DNA from: Cryptobacterium curtum DSM 15641
GTDB taxonomy: Bacteria; Actinomycetota; Coriobacteriia; Coriobacteriales; Eggerthellaceae
Length of the DNA: 64,000 nt
NCBI RefSeq assembly: GCF_000023845.1
Contig: NC_013170.1
Location: 558,001-622,000 of the forward strand
Direction: 5' to 3'
Positions 47,458 through 56,781 of the stretch are shown here, one piece after another. The notes under the pieces were generated by a model. That model did not search any database. It worked only from the letters and a program-made list of their open reading frames with translations, and was not told where the DNA came from. Numbering within the stretch: position 1 is the stretch's first letter; each line of letters begins with the position of its first letter. The translations under genes and the position numbers were made by a program.

Positions 47458-48669
47458 ATGGCCCTGCATCGCCAGGTTACGTATTCATCTCGTCCCAATC
47501 GTGCTGCTCGTATGGCACACGCTAAAGGCGAGCGCCAGTTCCGCACCTATGACACGTCGCTGATTCAGCCACGCCATTCGCGCGGACGACTGATTGTTGT
47601 GGCTCTTGCGGCGCTTCTATTGGTCGCCCTTATTGGTTTTGGTATTCATTCCTGCCTGAAGGCACCTGAAGTTGAGCTTATTGACGAGTCCACATCGGTT
47701 ACCTTCACGATTCCTGAAGGAGCAAGTACCGCCGATATCGCGCGTATCCTGCAGGAGAACCGCTTGGTTGCGCGCGCTTCTGATTTTTCGGACGCGGTCA
47801 AGGCACGGGGTGTTGCTTCTTCACTCAAGCCCGGTACCTACACACTGACGGGCGGCCTTGATGTGTCTGATATTGTCGATACGCTTGTTTCAGGGCCGAA
47901 TTCATCGACGCTTACCATTCCTGAAGGCTATACGCTCGCCCGTACAGCAGCAGCTGTTGAAACGGCAACCGATGGACGTATCAGTGCTGCTGAATTTACT
48001 GCAGCCGCAAGTGACGCCACGGCGTTTTCCGATCAGTTTCCCTTTGTGGCTGAGGCCTACAATGGGTCGCTTGAAGGATTTTTGTTTCCTAAGACCTATG
48101 AAGTGCTTATAAGCGATACGGCCGATTCGCTTATTCGTAAGATGCTTTCACAATACCAATCCGAAACGGCGACTCTTGACTATTCATATGCGTCTGCGGC
48201 GGGTCTTTCTTCCTACGATGTGCTGAAGTTGGCAAGCATGGTGGAACGCGAGGCCGATGATACCAATCGTTCGCGTGTTGCCGGGGTATTCTACAATCGC
48301 CTTGCGGCAAATATGGCCCTGCAGAGTGATGCAACCATTGCCTATCTTGTTGGCGGCGATCCAACACACGACGATTTGTCGATTGCAAGCCCTTACAACA
48401 CCTATTTGAATAAGGGGCTGCCAGCTGGCCCTATTTGTTCACCTGGTCTTGATGCACTTTCGGCGGCGTGTCAGCCTGAACAGAACGATTACCTGTATTT
48501 TTACTTCGTGAAGAATAGCGATGGTTCGATGAGCTATTTCTTTAGTCGCACGTACGAAGAACATCAACAGGCAATTGCTCAAACGCAGGGCAGCGATAGC
48601 GATCAGACGCAAGAAGAGAGCGATTCCAGTGGGGAAGCGCGTGATTCTTCCTCATCTGATGAATCATAG
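47458..48669 (+). CDS. mltG: Endolytic murein transglycosylase MltG (YceG-like)
   Basis: MltG cuts nascent glycan strands during peptidoglycan synthesis. A basic cytoplasmic tail, one membrane helix (residues ~43-63), a LysM-like region (FTIPEGASTADIARIL) and the YceG domain are seen; the catalytic Glu is in LASMVEREADDTNR, and SDATIAYLVGG and SPYNTYLNKGLPAGPICSPG follow. The C-terminal ~30 residues are Ser/Asp/Glu rich. 403 residues; AAGGAG ribosome site. The order alaS-ruvX-mltG is widespread. Confidence 0.95.
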   Translation: MALHRQVTYSSRPNRAARMAHAKGERQFRTYDTSLIQPRHSRGRLIVVALAALLLVALIGFGIHSCLKAPEVELIDESTSVTFTIPEGASTADIARILQENRLVARASDFSDAVKARGVASSLKPGTYTLTGGLDVSDIVDTLVSGPNSSTLTIPEGYTLARTAAAVETATDGRISAAEFTAAASDATAFSDQFPFVAEAYNGSLEGFLFPKTYEVLISDTADSLIRKMLSQYQSETATLDYSYASAAGLSSYDVLKLASMVEREADDTNRSRVAGVFYNRLAANMALQSDATIAYLVGGDPTHDDLSIASPYNTYLNKGLPAGPICSPGLDALSAACQPEQNDYLYFYFVKNSDGSMSYFFSRTYEEHQQAIAQTQGSDSDQTQEESDSSGEARDSSSSDES

Positions 48670-48691
48670 GATGAAATGAGGTGCATCGGGT

Positions 48692-49282
48692 ATGAAACTC
48701 CTTTCACCTGAGCGCTATTTCTCGCGTATATCTGACATTGATATACCTCACGATCTTCTTGACGTGGGCATTTCGCATGTACTGCTCGACTTTGATAACA
48801 CCATTTTGTCGCGCGCAACTCATGATATTCCGCCTGATGCCTTGCGCTGGATTGAACAGGCAAAACAGGCAGGTATCACCCTCTGTATTGTGTCAAACAA
48901 CTGGCATGCGAGCCCGTTTGATGTGGCTCGTACGTTGGATATAGCGGTAGTGGCAAAGGCGTGTAAACCTCTGCCATTCGGCTTGTTGGTAGCACGCGGA
49001 AAAGTAGGGGCACGGAGCAACAATGCAGTGGTAGTGGGTGATCAGTTATCTACCGATGTGTTAGGTGCTCATCTGCTGGGCATGCGTGCTTGGCTTGTTT
49101 GTCCGCTTGCTGAAGAGGACTTGAAGCATACGGTTGCATTGCGTCGTTTGGAACGTTCCCTGATTGGTAGTCGTTTGCCGGAGGGAGCGCCCGCTTGTGA
49201 AGGGTCGTCCTTCGCAGTTGATTACTCGCTGCATTCAGATAGTTTGCAGCCATCAGGTACCAAAGGGGGTACGGCGCAATGA
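48692..49282 (+). CDS. YqeG family HAD IIIA-type phosphatase
   Basis: A 196-residue HAD phosphatase. The nucleophile motif LLDFDNTILSR lies near residue 36, IVSNNW is motif II, and VVVGDQLSTDVLGAHLLGM is motif IV. Members of this subfamily include phosphatidylglycerophosphatases and uncharacterised enzymes. The stop overlaps the next gene (ATGA). It usually precedes shikimate-pathway genes in related organisms, as here. Confidence 0.9.
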   Translation: MKLLSPERYFSRISDIDIPHDLLDVGISHVLLDFDNTILSRATHDIPPDALRWIEQAKQAGITLCIVSNNWHASPFDVARTLDIAVVAKACKPLPFGLLVARGKVGARSNNAVVVGDQLSTDVLGAHLLGMRAWLVCPLAEEDLKHTVALRRLERSLIGSRLPEGAPACEGSSFAVDYSLHSDSLQPSGTKGGTAQ

Positions 49283-50373
49283 AACATATTACGGTGATCG
49301 GTGACGGTGCGTGCGCCCATCTCGTAGCGCAGGCACTTTCTTTTGAGGCTGATTTGCGCAAGGTACCGTGGGACATTCGCTTGCGTGCGCAGGGTGATGC
49401 ACAAGCGCTTCTTGCTGATGCTGAAACGATTGGTATTGTTGCTCCTTTGAGCACTCATGCACGGGCGGCGTACGAAGTGGCTTCAATTCGTGCAGCATCC
49501 TGTCAGGCAACAGGTGCCTGTGATGTTGTGTTGAAGCGCGGGCAAGCGGCTGCGGGAATGTCATCGTGGGGTAAGGCGTTTGTGAGTCTCTTGCGCGAAC
49601 AGGGCTTTAATCTGAACGGTTCGCAGATAGCAATCTGTTCAACAGAACCTGCGGCGGGGTCATTTGCTCTTGCTGCCGCAACAGCTGGCGCAAAGCGAAT
49701 AGTGGTAATCACACCGGATAAAGTACAGGCTGCTCGTGCGGCGCGCGGGTGGGTATCGTCGTGGGGTACCGTACTCGATACTGCCTTTGATTTGGGTCCA
49801 GCCCCCGATGACGAGCGCAGTCTTCACGAGGCGTATCGGTCAACAAATTTTCAATTTGGGAGCTTTGCAACTTCGACAAAAGCATTGAGAAGTTGCGATA
49901 TTGTTCTCTGTCTTCCAGAAGAACAGCCAATTTCATCCGCAAGCGAACATACTACTGATAGTGCTGCTAGTGCCCGAGATATTGTTGCTTACGGTGGAAT
50001 ATCTTCGTCATCTTCAGGCCAATATTCTGCTGAGAGCGTCGTTCGTTCCGACGTCGTTGGCTCCGATACTGATACCAATGTCGTTGCCAGTGTTCGAGAG
50101 GACAGCGATGATAACGCTTACCAAGCGTCATCTTCGATACCGTTCAATTTATTTCATGCTGATCAGGTTGTGCTTGCACCCATTGCTGATGATCCTGTTG
50201 GTATAACTCGCATTACACAAACGGGTGCAACCGTTGTTGATCTGCGATCATGCTGCGATGCGCTGGCTGCATGCGTTATGGTTGATGCATTACACATCGT
50301 GCGCGCCCCGCAGGTATTTTCTTGGCACGAAATGTTTACCAGCATGAGCAGCCGCACCGAGCGCGCGTGCTAG
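49279..50373 (+). CDS. AroE-like protein lacking the catalytic residues, with Ser-rich insert
   Basis: A 364-residue protein placed before aroC and aroB. Residues ~55-150 align with shikimate dehydrogenase: GIVAPLSTHARAAY matches the NVTIPYK region but lacks the catalytic Lys; GACDVVLKRGQAAAGMSSWGKAF matches GAVNTVV...GYNTDGxGF, where the NTDG Asp is replaced (SSWG at 95-98). A Rossmann-like stretch follows (AICSTEPAAGSFALAAATAGAKRIVVIT) with a changed glycine loop. A Ser/Asp/Val-rich insert of ~70 residues (about 220-290) interrupts the C-terminal half. It is probably not an active dehydrogenase; a structural or regulatory role is possible. Confidence 0.6.
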   Translation: MKHITVIGDGACAHLVAQALSFEADLRKVPWDIRLRAQGDAQALLADAETIGIVAPLSTHARAAYEVASIRAASCQATGACDVVLKRGQAAAGMSSWGKAFVSLLREQGFNLNGSQIAICSTEPAAGSFALAAATAGAKRIVVITPDKVQAARAARGWVSSWGTVLDTAFDLGPAPDDERSLHEAYRSTNFQFGSFATSTKALRSCDIVLCLPEEQPISSASEHTTDSAASARDIVAYGGISSSSSGQYSAESVVRSDVVGSDTDTNVVASVREDSDDNAYQASSSIPFNLFHADQVVLAPIADDPVGITRITQTGATVVDLRSCCDALAACVMVDALHIVRAPQVFSWHEMFTSMSSRTERAC

Positions 50374-50376
50374 AAT
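50371..50376 (+). promoter_or_regulatory. Possible extended -10 promoter of aroC
   Basis: TGCTAGAAT (TG-n-TAGAAT) lies at the very end of the AroE-like gene, 36 bases before the aroC ATG, and includes that gene's stop codon. It could give aroC and aroB their own transcript. No clear -35 element. Confidence 0.35.
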
Positions 50377-50412
50377 TTTGTTGCTCAACCAGTGAAGCGA
50401 AAGGCCTATTCC

Positions 50413-51585
50413 ATGGAGTTCATTACGGCCGGCGAAAGTCATGGTCCCTGCTTAACAGCCATCATTAGTGGGGTTCCTTCCGGACTGCGTATTGATGCTG
50501 ACCAGATCGACGCCGATCTTAAGCGTCGTCAGTCCGGCTATGGACGTGGCGCGCGGCAGAAGATTGAACAGGACCGCGTGTCGATAGAGTCAGGCGTTCG
50601 TTTTGGCGTGTCGCTTGGTACACCTATCGCCCTTGTTATTGCTAATCGCGACTGGAAACACTGGACAAACAGGATGGCACCGATTGGTCGTGCACCGGCC
50701 GATTTAGTGCGTGAGGTAACCCCACGACCGGGTCATGCCGATTTGGTGGGCGCACTAAAAAACGATACCGACGATTGTCGCAATATCCTTGAGCGAGCAA
50801 GCGCACGCGAAACAGCAGCTCGTGTTGCAGCAGGTGGTATCGCCAAAGAGCTTCTTGGCGCGCTTGGTGTCGAGGTGTTTAGCTACGTACGTCGCATTGG
50901 GTCGGCAGCGATGGAAGACGAGGTATCGCTTGCTGATATTGCCTCGTATACACCGACTGATATCGAACTTTCTGACGTGCGCTGTCCTTCCCCTGAAGCA
51001 TCTGAAAAGATGAAGGGCATGATTGATGTTGCGCGTATTCAAGGAGAAAGTTTGGGTGGTGAATTTCGCGTGGTCGCCACAGGGCTTATACCTGGTTTGG
51101 GTGACTTTGCAAGTGGTCCTTCTCGGTTGACGGCGCGCATTGGACAGGCACTATTTTCTATTCCAGCAATCAAGGGAGTGGAGTTTGGTCTGGGGTTTAA
51201 GGCAGCTGCCCTGTCTGGGTCGGCTGTGCATGACCCCATTATTCAGTCGACGCGTTCAGGTTTTGGGCGCACAAGCAATAATGCCGGCGGTCTTGAGGGC
51301 GGTATGACGACGGGTTTGCCGTTAGTGGTAACGGCTGCTATGAAACCGATTCCCACCCTGCGCAATCCATTAGCGACAGTAAACATGGATACCATGGAAG
51401 TGGCTCAGGCGAGCCGCGAGCGAAGCGATGTGTGCGCGGTGCCAGCTGCAGCGGTGGTGGCCGAAGCTGAAGTGGCAATGGTACTTGCCGATGCCTATTT
51501 ACAGAAATTTGGTCACGATAACATGGCAGATGTGAAAGCGCATTTGGATCAATACTGCCAGCGCATTAAGACCGCATCAAAGTAG
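50413..51585 (+). CDS. aroC: Chorismate synthase
   Basis: The last enzyme of the shikimate pathway, forming chorismate with reduced FMN. GESHGPCLTAIISGVPSG at the N terminus, RRQSGYGRGARQKIEQD, RPGHADL, the RNILERASARETAARVAAG helix, and SGFGRTSNNAGGLEGGMT and RSDVCAVPAAAVVAE are characteristic. 390 residues from ATG 50413, which has GCGAAAGG eight bases upstream; GTG 50392 would add seven residues. Confidence 0.97.
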   Translation: MEFITAGESHGPCLTAIISGVPSGLRIDADQIDADLKRRQSGYGRGARQKIEQDRVSIESGVRFGVSLGTPIALVIANRDWKHWTNRMAPIGRAPADLVREVTPRPGHADLVGALKNDTDDCRNILERASARETAARVAAGGIAKELLGALGVEVFSYVRRIGSAAMEDEVSLADIASYTPTDIELSDVRCPSPEASEKMKGMIDVARIQGESLGGEFRVVATGLIPGLGDFASGPSRLTARIGQALFSIPAIKGVEFGLGFKAAALSGSAVHDPIIQSTRSGFGRTSNNAGGLEGGMTTGLPLVVTAAMKPIPTLRNPLATVNMDTMEVAQASRERSDVCAVPAAAVVAEAEVAMVLADAYLQKFGHDNMADVKAHLDQYCQRIKTASK

Positions 51586-51598
51586 GACAGGGGGATGT

Positions 51599-52705
51599 AT
51601 GCCGAACGTCAAGGTGGTCGTTAATCTTACCAACGCGCCATCCTACGATGTACGCATCGGAGAGGGGATATCTTCTTCGCTTGGTGAGCGTATACGCTCG
51701 CTCGTGCCCCAGGCAAGTCGTGCCGTTATCATCAGTGATTCAAACGTGGCACCGCTCTATGTACAGCCTATTCGTGCCAGTTTGAAAGAGGCGGCTTTGC
51801 GTCCGCTTGATATTGTTGTGCCAGCCGGTGAACCGTCAAAGAGTATCGAATGTCTCGGCGAGATATGGCGGGCGCTTGCTTCTAAGCAGGTTGATCGCGA
51901 TTGTGTAGTGGTTGCACTCGGCGGTGGTGTCGTGGGTGACCTGGCAGGCTTTGCTGCGGCAACGTATCTTCGTGGTGTGTCGTTTGTACAGGTACCAACG
52001 ACCCTTTTGGCTATGGTTGATTCTTCAGTGGGAGGTAAAACCGGTATTGACTTACCCGAAGGAAAGAATCTTGCCGGATCCTTTTTGCAGCCACGGTATG
52101 TCTGCGCCGATCTTGATACCCTTTCAACACTCGACGGCCGCGAATGGACATGCGGCCTTGGCGAAATTGCTAAATCGGCTGTTATTGATTCTGACGAATT
52201 TTTCTTCTGGTTGGTTGAGCATGCCACTGATATCGCCCAGCGCAAGTCAGATATCGTGCAAGAGGCCATTATGCGCTGTGTGGTCTTTAAGGCTAACGTT
52301 GTCGCAGATGACGAGTTTGAACGTTCAGGGCGCCGTGCTTGTTTGAACTATGGTCATACACTTGGTCATGCTATCGAAACACTGGCGGGTCTTGGCACCT
52401 ATTCTCACGGAGCATGCGTTGCGGAGGGAATGCGGTTTGCTGCCCGACTTGGTGCGGCGCTTGCGGGTGCTTCGCTTGATTTTGTGCACGAACAAGACAA
52501 GTTGCTTGATACGTTAGGGTTGGTGCCGCTTGATTTTTCAGCAGCGGTAGACGACATCATCGACGTTATGAAAAACGACAAGAAATCGCGGGCGGGCAAG
52601 ATTAATTTTATTCTGCCACGCGATGTTGGCTCGTGGACGTTGCAGACAGTTGAAGAAGATGTGCTGCGCGAGCATCTTGATGCATGGGCCCGTTCAAAGG
52701 GCTGA
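51599..52705 (+). CDS. aroB: 3-dehydroquinate synthase
   Basis: The second enzyme of the shikimate pathway, using NAD+ and a metal. Motifs: VIISDSNVAPLY, VVALGGGVVGDLAGFAAATYLRG, VPTTLLAMVDSSVGGKTGID, GEIAKSAVI (partly changed from the usual E-x2-K segment), LNYGHTLGHAIE with metal-binding His, and the C-terminal KNDKKSRAGKINFILPRDVG. 368 residues, single domain with no fused shikimate kinase. It lies 13 bases after aroC. Confidence 0.97.
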   Translation: MPNVKVVVNLTNAPSYDVRIGEGISSSLGERIRSLVPQASRAVIISDSNVAPLYVQPIRASLKEAALRPLDIVVPAGEPSKSIECLGEIWRALASKQVDRDCVVVALGGGVVGDLAGFAAATYLRGVSFVQVPTTLLAMVDSSVGGKTGIDLPEGKNLAGSFLQPRYVCADLDTLSTLDGREWTCGLGEIAKSAVIDSDEFFFWLVEHATDIAQRKSDIVQEAIMRCVVFKANVVADDEFERSGRRACLNYGHTLGHAIETLAGLGTYSHGACVAEGMRFAARLGAALAGASLDFVHEQDKLLDTLGLVPLDFSAAVDDIIDVMKNDKKSRAGKINFILPRDVGSWTLQTVEEDVLREHLDAWARSKG

Positions 52706-52865
52706 TGAACTGCTTATGAGGCGCAGGAAATCAGTGAAGTATCTATCCTAGTGATTTGCCAATGCATCGCCGAGCTGATGTGGTTGTGAGCAGGCTACTT
52801 ATCATTCCGTTACCGATAAACTGCTGACGCATAGTCGCTCGTAATAATTGTTAAGAGGAGATCCC

Positions 52866-54176
52866 ATGTTCGTAAAGCCTTCTGTTCAGTCGGCCGATAC
52901 CGATAAAAGTGCTGTTGTGAATTCATCTGCGGCTGCGCAATCTACTGCGAAGGTGAACGCTGCTGTAAGTGCGGATGTTGCTGTAAGTGAAAATACTACT
53001 GCGAATATAGATACCGCTATGAATAGGGGTGTTGCTATGAGCAAGAATGCCACTGTAAGCGAAAAACGCTTTAATCGACTTGTTGCCACGATGCAGGCAG
53101 AAAAGCTCACGGCGTTCCTTGCGCGCGATACGTCGGATATTACCTGGCTGACCGCTTTTGAGGGAGTGTTCGACGACGAGCAAGCGCATGCGTTGCTCGT
53201 GTCTGCGTCAGATTACTGCCTACATACCGATTCTCGCTATGCGTCTGCCTGTCGTGCGGCGGCACAATCCTCGCCCGTAACGGTGGATGATCGACGAGTT
53301 TCTCATGCATGGTGGGCAGCGGATTATCTGAGTCACGCTGATATACAGCCGACAACAGAAGAACATGTTGCCTTTGGTATTGATGATGGCATCACCCTGG
53401 CGGAATATCGAGTGCTGGTTACTGCTTTTGCAGGTGAACTGCCTGATCTGCAGATTGTTGAGACACATGATGTTATCAAACGCCTGCGTGCAGTAAAAGA
53501 TGCTGGTGAAGTAGTGCGCTTGCGCGCGGCACAAGCTATCACTGATGTAGCGTTCACACATATCGTGTCCTTTATAAAGCCGGGCATGACTGAGCGCGCT
53601 GTGCAGCTTGAATTGGAAGATTTTATGCGGCGCCACGGCGCGCAGGATCTTGCGTTTTCATCCATTGTTGCCAGTGGTGCCAACGGGGCAAATCCTCATG
53701 CCACGCCAGGCGAGGATAAGCTTGAGGCGGGGCAGTGTGTCGTGATGGATTTTGGCGCGCGGGCATGTGGGTACTGTTCCGACATGACGCGTACGGTGTT
53801 TATGGGCGAGCCCGATGCGCATCTTGTACAGGCGTATCGCACACTACGAGAGGCTAACGAACAGGTAGAAGCAATGCTCAAGCCCGGTGTGACAGGGGCA
53901 GAAGCGCACGCGCTTGCAGAAGCTGTGCTTGCTGCTGGAGGATATGGTGGCAAGATGGGTCATGGCCTGGGTCATGGTGTGGGTATCGACATCCATGAAG
54001 AGCCAGTTCTTTCTCCACGCAATACCGCAGTCCTTGAAACGGGCAATGTGGTAACTGTCGAGCCCGGTATCTATCTTGAGGGCGATTTTGGCATGCGTCT
54101 CGAAGATTTTGGCATCATTACCGAAGACGGTTTCGAGGTTTTCACTCGATCAACCCATGAAATGGTTATAATTTAG
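52866..54176 (+). CDS. M24 family (Xaa-Pro type) metallopeptidase with repetitive N terminus
   Basis: A 436-residue creatinase/Xaa-Pro aminopeptidase-like enzyme. Residues ~1-65 are six-residue repeats (for example NAAVSA, DVAVSE, GVAMSK, NATVSE) and not part of the family. The creatinase N-terminal domain (RLVATMQAEKLTAFLARDTSDI) and the pita-bread catalytic domain follow, with metal ligands visible in DFGARACGYCSDMTRT, GHGLGHGVGIDIHEEP and TVEPGIYLEG...RLEDFGIIT. It probably cleaves N-terminal residues before proline. GAGGAG ribosome site; an internal ATG near residue 58 would remove the repeats. Confidence 0.9.
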   Translation: MFVKPSVQSADTDKSAVVNSSAAAQSTAKVNAAVSADVAVSENTTANIDTAMNRGVAMSKNATVSEKRFNRLVATMQAEKLTAFLARDTSDITWLTAFEGVFDDEQAHALLVSASDYCLHTDSRYASACRAAAQSSPVTVDDRRVSHAWWAADYLSHADIQPTTEEHVAFGIDDGITLAEYRVLVTAFAGELPDLQIVETHDVIKRLRAVKDAGEVVRLRAAQAITDVAFTHIVSFIKPGMTERAVQLELEDFMRRHGAQDLAFSSIVASGANGANPHATPGEDKLEAGQCVVMDFGARACGYCSDMTRTVFMGEPDAHLVQAYRTLREANEQVEAMLKPGVTGAEAHALAEAVLAAGGYGGKMGHGLGHGVGIDIHEEPVLSPRNTAVLETGNVVTVEPGIYLEGDFGMRLEDFGIITEDGFEVFTRSTHEMVII

Positions 54177-54305
54177 CGGTTGAGCTTGGGCTCAGAGTGC
54201 GTACGTAACGACGCCGCTGCCTGCTAGTTTGATAGAGCTGGTTGTCTCATGTGATTGAGCGAGGAAAGATAATCTATCGGATTGCACGCAGGGCAAGGAG
54301 GAAAC

Positions 54306-54866
54306 ATGGCAATTTCTACTGCCGATTTTAAGAACGGCATTTGTATTGAGTACAACGGTAAGCTGTGGACAATCGCGGAGTTTCAGCATGTAAAGCCTGG
54401 TAAAGGCGGTGCATTCGTGCGCACAAAGTTGCGTGATGTTCGCAGTGGACGCGTGGTTGAGTACACGTTTAATAGCGGTACCAAGTTTGATAGCGTGCGT
54501 CTTGAAGAACGCAGCATGCAGTATCTTTACACCGATGGCGCTGATTATTACTTCATGGATCCCACAAGCTATGAGCAGATGGGTATTCCCGCCGATGTTG
54601 TGGGGGCGACAGCGCAATGGCTGAAAGAAAATGATGAAGTGACACTGCAGTATGCTGGCGATGAACTAATTAGCTTGACACCAAAGATGTTTGTTGAGTT
54701 AGCGGTTGCTGAAACTGATCCAGGCTTTAAGGGTGATACCGTTCAGGGTGGCACGAAGCCAGCAACCTTGGAAACCGGTGCGGTCGTGCAGGTTCCTATG
54801 TATGTCAACGTGGGTGATGTCCTGCAGATCGATACGCGTGATGGCCGTTTCATTAAACGCGTTTAA
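54306..54866 (+). CDS. efp: Translation elongation factor P
   Basis: EF-P relieves ribosome stalling at polyproline. The three-domain protein begins with ADFKNGICIEYNGKLW; the tip loop HVKPGKGGAFVRTKLR holds Lys33, the residue at the usual modification site. Domain II has KDDE-like KENDEVTLQY and domain III the GFKGDTVQGGTKPATLETG motif. 186 residues; AAGGAGG ribosome site. The pairing with an M24 peptidase directly upstream is common. Confidence 0.97.
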   Translation: MAISTADFKNGICIEYNGKLWTIAEFQHVKPGKGGAFVRTKLRDVRSGRVVEYTFNSGTKFDSVRLEERSMQYLYTDGADYYFMDPTSYEQMGIPADVVGATAQWLKENDEVTLQYAGDELISLTPKMFVELAVAETDPGFKGDTVQGGTKPATLETGAVVQVPMYVNVGDVLQIDTRDGRFIKRV

Positions 54867-54888
54867 TTGCTCATACCAATCGATTGAA

Positions 54889-54915
54889 AAGAGTCGCTTC
54901 GTGCGGCTCTTTTTT
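54889..54915 (+). terminator. Intrinsic terminator after efp
   Basis: AAGAGTCGC and GCGGCTCTT pair (one T-G pair) around TTCGT, followed by T residues to 54915. It lies 22 bases after the efp stop. Confidence 0.85.
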
Positions 54916-55090
54916 GTTAATCTGCTTGGGTCTCGGACCTCGAGGGTATGGATTGTTTCTTTGCAGCTTACTTTCTTTGGCTTGGGCCTTCGGGAAAAGA
55001 GGTAATGAGCTGTATCAACATTCCTTTATTGGACACACTTTTGTTCTTTAACTCTCCTTTACCTCTTCCGTTGCTTCTTTCCTTTACCTT

Positions 55091-55127
55091 GATAAAAAGG
55101 GATTCTGACGTACATCAGAATCCCTTT
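55091..55127 (-). terminator. Intrinsic terminator of the minus-strand surface-protein locus
   Basis: A perfect 13-bp stem (AAAGGGATTCTGA and its complement, 55096-55127) with a six-base loop. On the minus strand it ends in a T run (TTTTTATC), so it serves the surface-protein locus ending at 55181. Confidence 0.85.
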
Positions 55128-55180
55128 CTGGACGTGGTTTACCTTTCAACAATTCCCTGTCTTTGCGACCTATCCGTTAA

Positions 55181-56781
55181 TTAGCTTACGAGCGCGCCGG
55201 AAGAAGCAAAGCGATAAACTGTTCCGTCGATGATCTGCGTGCCGGTAACCATAGCTCCGGATGAACCGAGGTAATACCACGTACCATCGATCTCTTCCCA
55301 GTCAAGGGACATGCCGCCCCAATCCTTGAGGTAGTACCAGCTGCCATCAAGCTGCAGCCAGCCAGTTTGCATCGCACCCGATGCATCAAAGTGGTACCAG
55401 GTGTCATCGACATCCTGCCAGCCGAGGGCCATACCACCCCAGTTTTGGAGGTAATACCAGGTGTTATCGAGTTGCAGCCATCCGGTGACCATTGATCCAT
55501 CGGTGTTGTAGTAATACCAGGTGCCATCAACTTGCTGCCAACCAGTTTGTGGCTGTGGATCGGGTTCGGAGGGGTCATACGGAGTTACTTTGTCAGACCC
55601 CGGATGCTCGCCGGTACCACCCTGAGACGACAGATTCGTTGCCCGTACCTTTACCGTCGGCACCACGCCATCGCCCGCTTGTCCATGGCGGCCGGTAACA
55701 GTCGGATAATCTTCAGGGGCAGATGCGCCGCCGGTGGCTTTGAGAGTGCCGACATCAACAATGCCCACACCGTCAATGCCATGTCCGGCTTTATTCTGGT
55801 AGGACTTGCCACCTGTTGTGATAAGTGTTCCTGCACCCTTAATCTGAGAACCTTCAGACATCACGATGCCCGATCCACCAGCACTTGGGTAAACCTCAAC
55901 GGTGTCGCCACCTGAAATAGTAAGCGTCGAGCCTTCAGAAATGGTAACGGTGCCACTCTTGATAACCATACCGGCTTGTCCAGCGGTTCCAGCCGTACCC
56001 TCGTCGCCCGTAATGGTGACATTACCCTTAATCGTGACGTTGCCATTAACGACAACCGGAGTGGTTGACTCAGGAGCGGTGTAGCTTCCGTCGGTCAGAT
56101 AGTGGGCATGAGAATTGAGGTTTGCATTCTCAAGCGTGCTGCCTTCATTGAGGGTGATAGTGTCAGTCGTGGTCGAACGAGCGCCGGTCGATAGCGTGCC
56201 GCCATTCACCTCAATGGGACCAAAAGCGACCGAATCGTCAAGCGTCAGTTTGGCGCCCTTTTCAACGATCACTTTCACGCTTGAGTTGATCTTCATGTTG
56301 CTGATGGTGACATCGGCGCCAGCCGGTATCGTCAGCGTTTCGCTTGCGTAATCTTTCTTGCCGCTGCCAATTTGGCCATACACACCGGATTCGTGCGAAC
56401 CCCAGATGTGCTTAAGCGTCGTGGGAATAACCGCATTGCCCGTGTTTGCAATTTCATACGGCTCCATATCCCAGCTTTCGGTTCCCGCTGGTAAATCAGC
56501 CAAGCGCTCGGAGAGATTCTTGTTGTTCTCATAGATGCGAAGGTCGACGGAATTGGAGGTTGCGCTTCGTGCTCCGTCGGTTACGGTAGCCTTACCTGGT
56601 ATGTTCCAGCGGCGGCAGGGGTGCCGTTAACGTAAATGGTGTCGTAAATAAGTTGAGCATGCATGCCGCTTCCATCAGGGCTGATGTTGAGCGAAACACG
56701 CGTATTCGGATGTGCCCGTTGGAAGTCAAGGATGGATACTGCTTCGCTGGAGCCTTCGGTTACATACAGCGAAAGCTTATT
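55181..56781 (-). pseudogene. Surface protein with WYY repeats, frameshifted and 5'-truncated
   Basis: The C-terminal part encodes about six ~20-residue cell-wall-binding repeats (GWQQVDGTWYYY, GWLQLDNTWYYL and relatives) after a Gly/Thr-rich adhesin-like region. Upstream, the open frame has no ATG; only TTG 56503 starts it. Reading past 56627 stops. In another frame, the sequence 56781-56594 encodes KLSLYVTEG...VYVNGTPAAAGTYQV and runs directly on to KATVTDGARSATSN in the first frame if one base is restored near 56593. So a one-base deletion breaks an Ig-like domain. No start codon is found before the sequence merges with apbE antisense, so the 5' end was lost. Confidence 0.75.

Larger units (their letters stand above)
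54867..55180. other. Intergenic region holding two terminators
   Basis: About 310 bases between the convergent efp and surface-protein pseudogene. It contains the efp terminator and, at 55091-55127, the minus-strand terminator. The middle part is T-rich with no gene. Confidence 0.6.
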
